Source: Jimgerdemannia flammicorona (lineage: Eukaryota; Mucoromycota; Endogonomycetes; Endogonales; Endogonaceae). From it: a stretch of 22,869 bases of DNA. Location: positions 1 to 22,869 of the forward strand of contig RBNI01001356.1 in NCBI GenBank assembly GCA_003990745.1, written 5' to 3'. Below, in pieces: positions 10,641 through 20,353 of this stretch. The notes beneath the pieces were generated by a model. That model saw nothing but the letters and a program-made list of their open reading frames with translations, was not told where the DNA came from and ran no database searches. How positions within the stretch are numbered: position 1 is the stretch's first letter; each line of letters opens with the position of its first letter. Position numbers and translations under genes: made by a program.

Positions 10641-10784
10641 CAAGAACTGGAGCTCAAATGGGAAGGACCCTTCTATGTGCAAGATATCAAGGGAACTATC
10701 TTCTGGCTTAGAAAAATCTCAGAGACCATACTGCCTACCACAGTATATAGGAACAGACTCAAGAAGTACTATGAACCTATATAA
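10641..10784 (+). pseudogene. Integrase C-terminal remnant (GPF/Y-like)
   Basis: In a different frame from the RT, this 47-codon piece reads ELKWEGPFYVQDIKGTIFW, then ends YRNRLKKYYEPI before TAA. This fits the GPY/F module at the end of Ty3/gypsy integrases (KWxGPF, then RLKxYY). RNase H, the zinc-binding HHCC and the DDE core are missing, so an internal deletion joins the RT end to this remnant. No chromodomain follows. Confidence 0.75.
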
Positions 10785-10969
10785 GAGAAGTAAAATATGA
10801 TGACTGCCTGTGAGGTTCTAGTCCATGAATCGTAACAGCATGTTCCATGACCAGCAGGCTATCTGTCTGGACTATTCTCTAAGGGATATGGCACCAGCAA
10901 CTACATATCCATGAGACTTTTGAAGCTAGAGGAGTTCAAACTATCAACTGATTGGTCAAGATCAGAATC
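10785..10969 (+). other. Gypsy 3' internal non-coding sequence, left of LINE B
   Basis: No supported ORF. It belongs to the gypsy element, and its sequence resumes at 16749 after the LINE B insertion. Its last 17 bases are the LINE B target site. Confidence 0.7.
10953..10969 (+). repeat. Target site duplication of LINE B, left copy
   Basis: TGGTCAAGATCAGAATC here and TGATCAAGATCAGAATC at 16732-16748 match at 16 of 17 bases; the one difference is a G/A transition. This fixes both ends of LINE B. Confidence 0.93.
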
Positions 10970-11039
10970 CATCTTTCACCAGTACCATTTGGGTGACACA
11001 AGACTCAGACAATACTTTTTTCAATGTTTTTGGTGACAG

Positions 11040-12968
11040 ATGACTATTGACATGGATGGCAATAATCGAACTGGTGAGCATGCTGGCCAGGGGGGCAGTG
11101 GTGCCTTTGGCTGGCAATAGGTGGGAAGGAGGGGAGATGGTTTGGGGATGCTGGGGGCCTTGATGGCTGACCAAGGCACTGGTGGTAGAGAGAGGGGCGG
11201 CTTGAGGTAGCGAGAAGGGGAGAGGTCGACCTTTGCTGACAAGGTCAAGATGGGGAGGATGGCCTCAGGTCTGGATGGTTAGCTGGGACTGGGGAAGGCA
11301 TTGATGGCTACTGCTGGGGGTTAGGGAGGAGTGCCCAGGGGAGTGTCCAGTGGTAAAGAAGGGGGGGGATTAGGGGCTGGTGATGTGACTGTTGATGGGG
11401 CTGTGACTGGGGATTTGGCAAAAAATCCAGATATGATGGCAGTTGATGGATCAGAACAGAGGGTGGGCTTGAGGCCCAGGGACCTGGTGGATGGGGTGAT
11501 GGGCATAGTGTCGGCACCATTACTCAAGAAATCTAGGTCAGAATTCACCATCATGATGTGCTTCAGGGGCTTGGTGGTGACTATGAGGATGATCTTGGGG
11601 CTGGTAATGCAGGAGGCAAAGGGGGCAGTGTTGGTGAAGTTCTTGAAAGGGAAAGAAGGAGTTGAGGTGGGGTTTGAGGAAGAGAAAGCACTGTTGGCTG
11701 CTATGGAGAAGGGGGTGATGGTGGGTGGAGTTGTGGTCCCCATGGCCAGGTATATATGCTGGGACCCCTGAGTGGTGCAGTTGACAGTGTTGGATCTTCC
11801 TATAGTGTTGAGAGAGAGGCCCAGGGAGTTGATTGTGGGGGCAGTCAAGGAGTATGGAGAGATTGTGGATATCAGGTTCAAGGTCTAGGAAGGAACAGAG
11901 CTCAGGACTGATGATGTTGATGTCCAGGTGAGGCTGGCTGGAAAGGAGAACACAGGAAAGATGAGGGATTGGCCAGCAACTCTGAAGTGGGGACCAGTAG
12001 AGTACAAGGTCACACAAGTGAAGGGGTCTCTGGAGGAGGAGGAAGATTTGCTTGAGGCTCTTGAGGACCTGGAGGGGGCAGTGGAGAGGAGGAGATTGGC
12101 TTGGCAGGAGTATGAAGTGAAGACAGTAGTGGAAGTCATCAAGGGGAAGAGGACCAGAGTGGACAAGGTGACCTGGGAGAAGATGCAAGGGAGGAGAATC
12201 CAGAAGGAGCTGCTGGTGAAGTTAGGTGGTGGTGAGGCTGGCAGTAGTACAGAAGATGGAATAGCAGGATTGCATGTGAGTGACTGGGCCAGAGGAAGTG
12301 GGATGGCTCGAGGTGGGGCCCAGGTTGGACCAAGGAAGGAGATGCAGAGTAGTATGGAGGTGGATGTGGAGATGAGTAAAGGAGTCTGACCTCAGTATAG
12401 TGTACCAGAGGGGGTGGAGGGTGAGGAGGAGTTACTGGATATCCCGGATGAGGAGTGGGATGAGTTGGTGAGGAGGAGCACTTTGGTGGACCCGGTGGTG
12501 GGGGATGGTCAGATTGCCCAGGGTATGGCAGAGGCAGTAGATGAGGAGAAGTAGCTATGGAAGACTTTGGAAGGGGTGATAGCAGAGGAGCTAGGGGGAG
12601 AGGACTTCTGGGTTATGGAAGAAAGGCATTGGAAGGAAATCCTTCATGGAGAGGAGGTGCCAAGGAAGGTTAGGAATGAGATCCTGGCAGTACTATTGGA
12701 ATCAGTTGAATATCAGGTTGATGATCAGAGAGAGGAGGAACTCTGGGAGATTGTGAATAACAGGGCAGCTTACTTGTAGGGATCGAGAAAGAGATTGGAG
12801 AAGTGGAGAGTGGTCTGTGTGGACTATCAGGCAGAGATGGAGGTAGTGGATAGGGTGGAATGTCAGGAAATCTTGGAGGCATTGGATGCTCAGGCTGTAG
12901 TAGAGGGAGACTTGGAAGCGAAGTGGCAATTGGACCTGGCTGGGGATGAGATGAGTATGGAGTACTAG
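11040..12968 (+). pseudogene. LINE B ORF1 (RNA-binding protein), broken
   Basis: A single frame runs from ATG 11040 (MTIDMDGNNRTGEH) to TAG 12966-12968, 643 codons including the stop. It is broken by in-frame stops near the N-terminus (about 11118 and two more before 11320) and at 11769, 11886, 12387, 12552 and 12777; those I could examine fit CGA/CAG/TGG decay. The N-terminal part is Gly-rich. The middle (about 11630-12030) contains VKFLKGKEGVEVGFEEE and then a beta-strand-like LTVLDLPI with a following helix, suggesting an RRM-like fold. The C-terminus is acidic and probably helical (LLESVEYQVDDQREEEL). There is no visible zinc knuckle. Such proteins bind LINE RNA. The start is chosen because this ATG is in frame, close to the 5' end, and open in style before the first decayed codon. 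Confidence 0.82.
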
Positions 12969-12999
12969 GCTGAGTTATCACATTCAAACATTATTCAAT

Positions 13000-15900
13000 A
13001 TGAATAGTACAACTAGAATATTCTCTTTGAATGTGAATGGGTTGAGGGGGGCGGCTCGGTGAAGATTCATATTTGGTTGACTCCAGGAGCTGGATCCAGA
13101 TCTCTTCTTACTATAGGATGTACATTATGAGACAGATGTGGACTTTCTGGATTGGACTAGGGAGTGGGAGGGAGTGACAGTGTGGTTTGGGTGAGTGGGT
13201 ATCCTAGTTCGGAAGAGGATGGGGGACATTAGTGATATAGGACATTGGGGGAGTTGGTTGGTGTGGAGAGTGCAAAAGAGGCCTGGTTGGAGCCCTTTGA
13301 TAGTTGAGTCATATTATTGCCCGGCAGAGAGGGGGGAGCAGGTGGACTGGATCAGGAATTTGCAAGAGGCTGGTGTCATGGTTGAGGCTGAAATCAAATG
13401 CCTGGGGGGGGATTACAATATGGTAAGAGATAATATAGTGGACTGGACTGATGGTGGGAGAGAGATGAAGGGTCGAAGTGGTGGGTTGGATGGTTGGATG
13501 GAGATAGAAAGGTTGAGCTCTCTGGTGGACTCAGGGAGATAGTTCTGGGAGGATTGTCAAATTTATACTTACTCTGGGTTCTAGAATCTACTGGATACTG
13601 ATAGCGGAATGCTGGAGAGTAGGTGTCTGGGCCATGCTAGAGGTGGTTTGGTACCCGTGGTCTGATCACTGGGGTCTGCTTGGGGGGGGGAGGTTTGGGG
13701 GAAGTGGGGATGGGTCTGGACATTGGTGGCTCAATTCCTCTTTGTTGGAGGATGGCAATTTATAGGCTGATTGGGAGACAGAGATCATTGGAAAAATCAG
13801 TCAATGGCAGGAGTGGGGTCTGGTAATTGGAGATCATTAGAGAAGGCTGAAATCGAGTGTGCAGAGATATTGAAGGGAGGCAGGGAAATGGAGGAGTGCT
13901 CAGCAGTGGCAGAGAGTGCGCTGGGCCTCACAGAGGCTGGCAATGCTCCTGGAGAGATGGGCAGCAGTACTAGAAAATAGAGAGGTGGTAGACTGGCATA
14001 TTGCAAGGATTCAAACAGAGGTCAGGGAACTTAAGGAGGTGCTAAGGTTGGAGAAAGAGGCTAAATTGAAGGAGATGGTGGCAAAGTTGAGGTAGCAAGG
14101 GTTGGAGGAAGGGGAGTGACCCACTCAGTTTTTATCATAGATGTTACAAGCATGGAGAACTAAGCAGCGGTGGGATGGTGTTTTGGATGAGGACAGGGAG
14201 ATGGTGGTGGGGACTCCAGCAATTTTGGGATTTCTAAGATCTCGCTGGGAGGACCTATGGAGTGAGGAAGAAGGGAGTAAAGATGCCTTGGATATTGAAT
14301 GGCAGTTGGAGGGTTGGCATCTGAACCCAGCAGTGGGTCTAGGGGCTCTGGGGGACTGAGTGAGAGAGGAGGAGGTTTGCAAGATCCAGGCTTCAACAAG
14401 CAAGGAGATAGCACTGAGAGAGAATGGGCTTCCCTGGGATTTTTGGAAAAAGATGGCCAGGGTGGAGGTAGTATTGGAGGAGTTGACAGGGATGTGTGAT
14501 GAGGTTCTTCAGTCTGGAACTTGGATTGGGGGCCAGTGTCTAGGGCTGATCTCTTTGCTCTTTAAAGATAAGGGGTGAAGGGAAGATTGGAAAAACTAGT
14601 GTCCAATCATGCTCCTTGATATGGACTGCAAGCTGGTTATGAAGGTCTTGGTGGCTAGGCTGCAGGGGATCGCTCAGCAAGTGCTGGGAGTTGAGCAAAG
14701 AGGTTTTGTTGGTGGTTGGTTGATTTGAGATGGGATGGCCTGGGTCCATGGAGTGATTGAAGGGGCTTGGGCTGCTGGAGTTGATGGATGACTGGTATTT
14801 TTAGATCAGGAGAAGGCATATGATAGAGTGCAGAGGATCTGACTAGAAGGAGTGCTGAAGTGGGTGGGTGTTTCACCAGGGTTCTGGAGGTTGTTAATCA
14901 GTCTTTTGGAAGACAGTCAGGCTGCCTTGGTGGTCAATGGATACAGGGGGATCACTTTCCCTCTGGGTTGTGGGGTGCCGCAGGGGGATCCCTTATCACC
15001 CATCTTGTATGCCCTCTCCTTAGAGCCCCTATTGGACAGGATCAGGCATTGAATTGGAGGTTTAGATATTCTGGGGATTAATTGGAAGGTGGGGGCCTTT
15101 GCAGACAATATGGTAGTTGGATTGGGTTCATTGGCAGATGTGGAGAAATTACAGTGGACTGTGGAATGGTATGAGAGGGGCTCTGGTACTAGACTCAATT
15201 GGCACAAATGTGAGACTATGGTATTAGGTGGAGGAATAGTTAGTGGTGACATAATTGGGATAGTGGTGCTAGCAAGAGATCCCATTCACTATCTGAGGAT
15301 CTACTTCTCCATATATGGGTCTCTCCTTCCTCATGCTTAGTGGGAACAGTAACTCCTAGTATGGGGGAATGTGCTTTTATAGTGGGGCAGTCAGCACATT
15401 TCCTTGGTAGGAAGGGTGATGGTGCTGAATGTGTATTGGCTGCTGAAGCTGTAATATGTGGGGTACTATCTGGATTTTCCAGCATAAGTGGTCAAGCGTC
15501 TTCTGAAGATAGTGAGGACATGGATCTGAGTAGGGTGGCAAAGTCAGATTGGATGGAAGGTACTGACGCTACCTGTGGAGGGTGGTGGACTGGGCTTGGT
15601 GGACTTCTCCAAATGCCTTCATTGCCTGTGAGCATAGTGGCTGAAGAGGGCAAGTGAGTTAAGGGGACAGGAGTGGGTGCCACTCATGCAAAGGGTGTGG
15701 GAGGCCTGGTATTCCCCCCATGGTGCATCTGGTGACCTGCTTGCAATAGTGGCCCTAGATGGGAGTGAGAGGATGTGATATAAGGGCTTTTGGTGGAGGG
15801 TGGTGGATGATGCCCAGAGAATTGGTCTTCAATGGCAGGGCAGTGAAGGCAAGAGAGATTGGGGATCCAGATATAGAGATGGGACAGGCTTCTGTTAGGT

Positions 15901-16458
15901 GGCATCTTGGTAGAGGACTTTCGGCTTGGCGATGATATGGAGTACATGCAGGGCTTAGGGGGAGACCTGTGGCCTACTGGATGGCAGAGGGTGGGGATTG
16001 GTGAGGGGTAGGACTGGAATGGGCTTTGGCCTTGGAGCAAGCAGGTGATGCAGTGGCTCTCCCCCAAGTTCTGGGTGGTATAGTGGCAGTTTCTAAGGTG
16101 AAATGTGATGCTGAACTTTTGGTTTGGACACTTGTTAGCAGATGGCCAGTATGAGTATGAGGAATGTTTGGATGTTAGACAGGAAGGGGGAGTGACTCAA
16201 ATGTCTGAACATTGGCTTGGTGAGTGTGATGTTCTGGTGGTTTTTTGGTGCTGCATTGCTGACAGGCTAGGGCTGTGAGCCCTGGTGGGAGGGGAATGGG
16301 GGAGATGGGGTGAGCTCCATTGCAGGTTAGTGGGGAGGGTTGGGGATAAATGACTGACCCTGGGTTGGGCTCTGGCAATTTGGGTTGGACTAGCTGGGCA
16401 TTGGTTATATGTATTTGAGGAGGGTCAGCAGATAGGGATTAGGGATAGGGTGGTATAG
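13000..16458 (+). pseudogene. LINE B ORF2: endonuclease, reverse transcriptase, C-terminal zinc-like domain; broken
   Basis: Starts at ATG 13000. The endonuclease comes first, with FSLNVNGLRGAA, FLL(stop)DVHYE (stop in place of the Gln), GGDYNMV near 13409, and WSDHW at 13658-13672. A frame change near 13570 coincides with sequence that is present in copy A and missing here. The RT (about 14500-15250) has LISLLFKDKG, QRGFVGG, motif A FLDQEKAYDRV, motif B GVPQGDPLSPILYALS and motif D LNWHKCET. Motif C reads FADN (15098-15109), where copy A has FADD, so the second catalytic Asp is lost. After a further frame change near 16000 the C-terminus has a Cys/His-rich block ending EHWLGECDVLVVFW, like the zinc-binding end of L1-type ORF2. 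Many stops make it inactive. Confidence 0.9.
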
Positions 16459-16690
16459 TGAGAATGGCTGCTATTGGACATTTTGAATAGCTGGTGGCAG
16501 GGGTGAGGATCTGGTGAGGGTAGATACCAGGGATTAGTGAAGTGTATGTGCCAGAAAAGTGGGGGGCAGGTCTGGGTGGTGGGTGACTGAGTTGTCTTCC
16601 AACAGAGAGGGGTAGAGGAGGGTGAGGGGGATCCAAGGGATATAGGGTGAGAGAATGGGGGTAATATTGTATTATTAATATAGATTGAGT

Positions 16691-16701
16691 AATAAAGAGA
16701 A

Positions 16702-16731
<30 letters not shown>
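16691..16731 (+). terminator. LINE B AATAAA signal and 27-nt poly(A) tail
   Basis: AATAAA at 16691-16696 lies 8 bases before a run of 27 A (16705-16731), which directly abuts the target duplication. Confidence 0.9.
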
Positions 16732-16732
<1 letters not shown>

Positions 16733-16748
16733 GATCAAGATCAGAATC
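16732..16748 (+). repeat. Target site duplication of LINE B, right copy
   Basis: Right-hand partner of 10953-10969, 16 of 17 bases identical. Confidence 0.93.
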
Positions 16749-16917
16749 AGGCCCTTGCTCTATATGAAGAGAGCAACTCTTCACCATCACACCAAAATAT
16801 AAAGAGAAGATGCTAGTCCATAAATACCACTTTTTGATCCCTTGCTAGAGATTATGGGATCAGCAAATTTTTCAGAACTGGACCAATGAATAAGAATGCT
16901 CGAGAAGATCCTTATTC
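16749..16917 (+). other. Gypsy 3' internal non-coding sequence, right of LINE B
   Basis: Continuation of the gypsy element between LINE B and its purine tract. I see no ORF in it. Confidence 0.7.
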
Positions 16918-16927
16918 AGAAGGAAGA
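16918..16927 (+). other. Polypurine tract of the gypsy element
   Basis: AGAAGGAAGA lies directly before the TGTAAT start of the 3' LTR, the place of the plus-strand primer. Confidence 0.8.
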
Positions 16928-17011
16928 TGTAATGGTGACTCCAGAATGATGACATTGGCACAGGAGACAGTCTTTCCTTATAAGCCACCAGATCAGAGCA
17001 TAAGAAGATTA

Positions 17012-17016
17012 TACAG
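17012..17016 (+). repeat. Target site duplication (TACAG), left copy
   Basis: TACAG here and at 19100-19104 flank the 2,083-bp insert. The 5' LTR has a single TACAG at the same place, which is the empty site. Confidence 0.9.
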
Positions 17017-17517
17017 TGTAAGAGGGTTGCTTTTTAGGGTAACTGTTACATAGTTCTGGAAGGGATTTCTGAAAGTTCTAGATATTCTGGAATACTGTTT
17101 TCTTATAGTCAAGATCAATTTCATATAGAGTACATCCTCTATACTTATTGATTTCAAGATCGGGTTGACGTCTCAACCAAAGTCCATTTTCGGACTAGTT
17201 CTGGATATTCAGGATTTTCCATATTTCAGGAAGTTCAAGAAACTAAGACCAGCTTAATTGAATTGGCATATTGCTGCAGACAATACCCAATTAGGAAATT
17301 TCGTGATGGGGTTAGGAGTGGGACCTAATGGGGAGCAGATTTACTTAAGAGTGGTTTGTGGGTTATTAAATAGGTTTATTTGCTATTCATAATATTGCTA
17401 TACTAGGAGTAGTTCTGTGAAGGGATATTATGGGGAAGTGCTCAGGAGTTGTGTTCAGATTGTTTAGGTCTGTTTAAGTCTGTTTTTTGTCCAAGATTCT
17501 GAGGTCTGGGGGAGGGG

Positions 17518-17527
17518 GTATTTATAC
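17518..17527 (-). promoter_or_regulatory. Second TATA box of the solo LTR
   Basis: TATAAATACC on the minus strand, 189 bp after the ORF end. The gypsy LTR has TATAAATACC 193 bp after its own ORF. It is the probable core promoter of that family's genomic RNA. Confidence 0.55.
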
Positions 17528-17715
17528 TAGTGAGGGGCTATCTGAACTATGCTAAATATGGATATAGCACTAAGTGCCTTGCTGAGTCAGAATGCAGTCA
17601 CATAGTACAATAGTGATCTGATATGTCAAGAGATCGTCTGACTGCTGAGTCAGTTTACAGTTATGTCATATAAGGCTAATCTAACTATACTATGACTGCT
17701 AAGCTATTTATAGGT

Positions 17716-18813
17716 TTAGGCACTATCTGGATAGTCTTCGATGACATCACCATTGATGATATTGTCTCTGAAGAAGTAGTTATCTAGGAAGAGTGGTTCG
17801 CGGATTACTTCTCCTTGTTGGCTGAGGTAATAATACATTGGAACTTCATCTCCATCCCACAGGATAGTATCATCTGTATCATACACTGGATAAGATATTG
17901 GTGGGCAAATAGGGGGTGCATTGTTTTTGCTTTCATTGGATTTACTGTCTGCATACCTTCTATAGGTTACAGTACTATGAGTTGTGGGGTTGTAGTAAGC
18001 TGGCAGCTGTGGTTCATGTCACTCATACTCAGGTGGTGGAGTTGTTGGTTCAACTTCGAGGGTTGTCTGAAGGTATAGGTTGTGTTCTCCAGTCTCTTCA
18101 TTGTATTTGAAGTAATCAGGCGTGAATGCAGGTTTGTATTCATGCTAGTGGTCATTGTCCCAATAAGTCTCATATGCAGTTATGAACTGTTGTAAGTTCA
18201 TCGACAAGGTTGGCAGTGTATTCAGGGTTGGTAGAGATCCTTGGCTTGAGATCATATTGGTATCAGAGGGATCATTGTCTTCTGCTTCGTCTTCATTGAA
18301 GTGAATTATATCATAGATATCTTTCATAGCATATCCAACTTGGGGCATTTGCAGAATATAGTCATTGGGGTATGGGAAGGTTCTGTCAATAGTCTGAACA
18401 TATTTGAGATACTTGTGGTTAAGTTCTTATATCATGTCATTGATTTGGCCATAGGACAGGGTAGCAACCATTTCACTGGTAGTAACTTGGAGGCGAGGAA
18501 TAAAGGTGCTATACTCATAGAAGAGTTCTCGGTGTTTGCAGGCAATGAGCTTCTGGTGTTGAGACATCTGGGTAATGTCTGTATCATGGTGGTGTTCGAC
18601 CATATCTTCTAGTAGGCAGCCGATCTGGTAGTAGCTTGAGTTTTGTCCAAGCCAGTGGGTCTCATTAAGCATATTCAGGGCATTCCATCAGGCTTCTACA
18701 AAGTAGAGGGGTGCGAGGCTATAGATATTCATGAGAGGTAGAGGGGGTGTGGCTCGGTTGACAATGGCATTCCAAATGTCAGTACGGATGTGGTTATAGA
18801 TCTCGGTGGTCAT
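17716..18813 (-). pseudogene. U3-encoded ORF of the solo LTR, 365 codons, unknown function
   Basis: A single minus-strand frame from ATG 18813 (MTTEIYNHIRTDIW) to TAA 17716-17718, 1,098 bp, is interrupted only by four stops: TGA 18690-18688, TAA 18429-18427, TAG 18147-18145 and a TGA near 18019. Each is one C-to-T step from a sense codon (CGA, CAA, CAG). Visible blocks are GCLLEDMVEHHHDTDITQM, PQVGYAMKDIYDIIHFNEDE, a Pro-rich stretch PTTPPPEYE, and an acidic C-terminus with DTDDTILWDGDEVP and NGDVIEDYPDS. There is no signal peptide, membrane segment or known domain that I recognise. The frame also stays open upstream of ATG 18813 to about 19035; I chose 18813 because it lies about 70 bp after the TATA box. 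Like the gypsy LTR ORF it is acidic towards the C-terminus. Confidence 0.7.
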
Positions 18814-18882
18814 GGTTGTATGTTTGGAAGTTGTGGTTATTATTTGTTTTGGTTCTTTTTTTCGACGTATCTCGGGGCTCAG

Positions 18883-18889
18883 TATATAT
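18883..18889 (-). promoter_or_regulatory. First TATA box of the solo LTR
   Basis: ATATATA on the minus strand about 70 bp upstream of the ORF ATG, in the same relative place as the TATA at 5837 in the gypsy LTR. Confidence 0.4.
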
Positions 18890-19099
18890 GCATCTGTTCT
18901 TGATTGATAAGATTCTGTTTGTGTAAACCTTGTGTTCTGTGACTTCATATTGACTCGGCTTTGTGCACTGTGACTTCTGTTTGACTCAGCTTCATGATCA
19001 TACAGGTGATTTCCAGATTTGTTCAGAGGTCGCATGCGATTTCAGTGGCTTGTTAAGAGGGTGATATGTAATTTCTGTGGCTTGGAGGTTGTGCTTACA

Positions 19100-19104
19100 T
19101 ACAG
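19100..19104 (+). repeat. Target site duplication (TACAG), right copy
   Basis: Right partner of 17012-17016. The 3' LTR sequence resumes after it with CATATGAGATGAG, as in the 5' LTR (TATATGAGATGAG). Confidence 0.9.
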
Positions 19105-19169
19105 CATATGAGATGAGCAATGATAACCAACTGTGAGTCATTGTGACCACAGTATGGTATCTTGAGAAA

Positions 19170-19177
19170 TATAAAAG
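19170..19177 (+). promoter_or_regulatory. TATA box upstream of the 3' LTR ORF
   Basis: TATAAAAG, 87 bp upstream of ATG 19257, conserved with the 5' LTR. Confidence 0.5.
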
Positions 19178-19256
19178 AAGGATTAAGAAACCACAGTAGC
19201 AGTAACCAACAAGACCCACCAATCCCAAAATAGCTCAAAGACTCACTACAAACAAA

Positions 19257-20093
19257 ATGCCTACTACTCACCAAACCTCAAGGTCAAGGAACCACCAAGG
19301 CATCTCAGTCAAAGAGAGGATGTTCCAAGACATCAGAAGAGCCATGAGGACCTGCTCAAGAAGGACTTCTAGTGTCAATCTAGGTACTGGTGACTCTTAT
19401 CATTATATCCTCTACCACTGTGAAATGGAAACCGGAATCACCATTGCCACTAAATGCCTCTAAATATAGCAGGAGTATGAAATAGAAAACCTCCTCTACC
19501 GGGAGTTCCCACAGGCCAGTCCCCAAGAGCTACAAGATGCTACTCCCATGGATATACATGAGGCAAGAACAGCTAAGAAGATCCATCAGATCTTCAGGCA
19601 TATATCATGGCCAATCCCCAACTTAGAGTATGTTAGAGTCTCAGATTTCAGAGATCTGTCATTCTGCCATATCAATACACTAGAAGCCAGGGTGGCTATA
19701 GAAGCCCTGTCTACTATCACTCTCAATAGTAATGAAGTAGAAGACTTCTGGCATCCCATCCTTCAGGACAACCCAGACCAATTCCTATAAGGATTGATCT
19801 CAGTATTCCAAGGCCCAAGCATCCAGGTTTGACCTCTCCAAGACCTCACATTTGTTCCCTATTTTGTGGAAGAGAACCTCATAGACTGGAGAGTGCCAGA
19901 CCTCCTTTCCACTGCCAAATGTGATGATATCATTGGCAATGACATCATCCCACACGATATATACAAGATGTACAACAAAGTATATGAAATGCATGACCTA
20001 CACAATGATGATGAATTCATAGACCTCATCTCCTTCAAAGACATCCTGACCTCTGATGATGAAGCCCCCATGGTTCTGAACATTCTGCTCTAA
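19257..20093 (+). pseudogene. U3-encoded ORF of the 3' LTR, 278 codons, unknown function
   Basis: Same frame, length (837 bp) and ends as the ORF in the 5' LTR. It starts MPTTHQTSRSRNHQGISVKE and ends DDEAPMVLNILL. Its stops are TAA 19461, TAG 19467, TAA 19788 and TGA 19830. The 5' LTR has sense codons at all four (CAA, TGG, CAA, AGA), and this copy has CAA at the three stops of the 5' copy. No stop is shared. In the 3' LTR this gene would lie downstream of gag-pol, as MMTV sag does, but it shows no similarity to it that I can see. Confidence 0.75.
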
Positions 20094-20102
20094 GTCTCTT
20101 GA

Positions 20103-20172
20103 TAACACTGAATAATGCCAGTACCGGCATTCTGATGTAACACTGAATAATGCCAGTACCAGCATTCTGATG
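20103..20172 (+). repeat. 35-bp tandem duplication, only in the 3' LTR
   Basis: Two units beginning TAACACTGAATAATGCCAG; the 5' LTR has one. They differ at a single site (CCGG versus CCAG), so the duplication is recent or one CpG has decayed. Confidence 0.93.
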
Positions 20173-20320
20173 TGACACCAAATTATACCAGCATCTTGAA
20201 TCTATACAACCATCAGTGCCAACCCTAGAACTTAGCTGTTTTTCCTGTCCTGGCATTTTATTTTAGTTATTGGAATTTATATTTAGCTTTATATCTTAGC
20301 AACTATTGAACTATATTTTG

Positions 20321-20353
20321 TATAAATACCCCTCTTTTTTCCTCTGAAATAAA
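20321..20353 (+). promoter_or_regulatory. TATA box and AATAAA of the 3' LTR
   Basis: TATAAATA at 20321-20328 and AATAAA at 20348-20353. In the 3' LTR the latter could be the polyadenylation signal; the 5' LTR has AATAAT at the matching place. Confidence 0.5.

Larger units (their letters stand above)
10970..16731 (+). mobile_element. LINE copy B, full length (5,762 bp) with poly(A) tail
   Basis: Bounded by a 17-bp target duplication and ending in 27 adenines, the hallmark of target-primed reverse transcription. It has a short leader of 70 bp, ORF1 (11040-12968), a 31-bp gap, ORF2 (13000-16458) and a 3' UTR of about 250 bp. It sits in the gypsy internal region in the same orientation, so it is younger than the gypsy insertion. 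The sense strand is very G-rich and C-poor. Fungal two-ORF LINEs of this form are known (for example the Tad group); the C-terminus looks more like the zinc-binding end of L1-type elements, so I do not assign a clade. Confidence 0.95.
17017..19099 (-). mobile_element. Solo LTR of a second family (2,083 bp), minus orientation, with its own ORF
   Basis: Begins TGTAAG and ends CTTACA, perfect 6-bp inverted ends of the TG...CA type, with 5-bp target duplications, as left by recombination between two LTRs. Orientation is inferred from the minus strand: first TATA near 18886, ORF 18813-17716, second TATA at 17527-17518, then about 0.5 kb to the end. This order matches the gypsy LTR here, although the nucleotide sequences do not look alike. 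It inserted after the host LTR was in place. Confidence 0.85.

Noticed and set aside
16425..16790. Minus-strand ORF of 121 aa with a run of Phe
   Set aside because: The Phe run is only the reverse reading of the LINE B poly(A) tail.
17815..18110. Plus-strand ORFs in the solo LTR
   Set aside because: They are antisense to the 365-codon minus-strand frame, which is better supported by its length and single-step stops.
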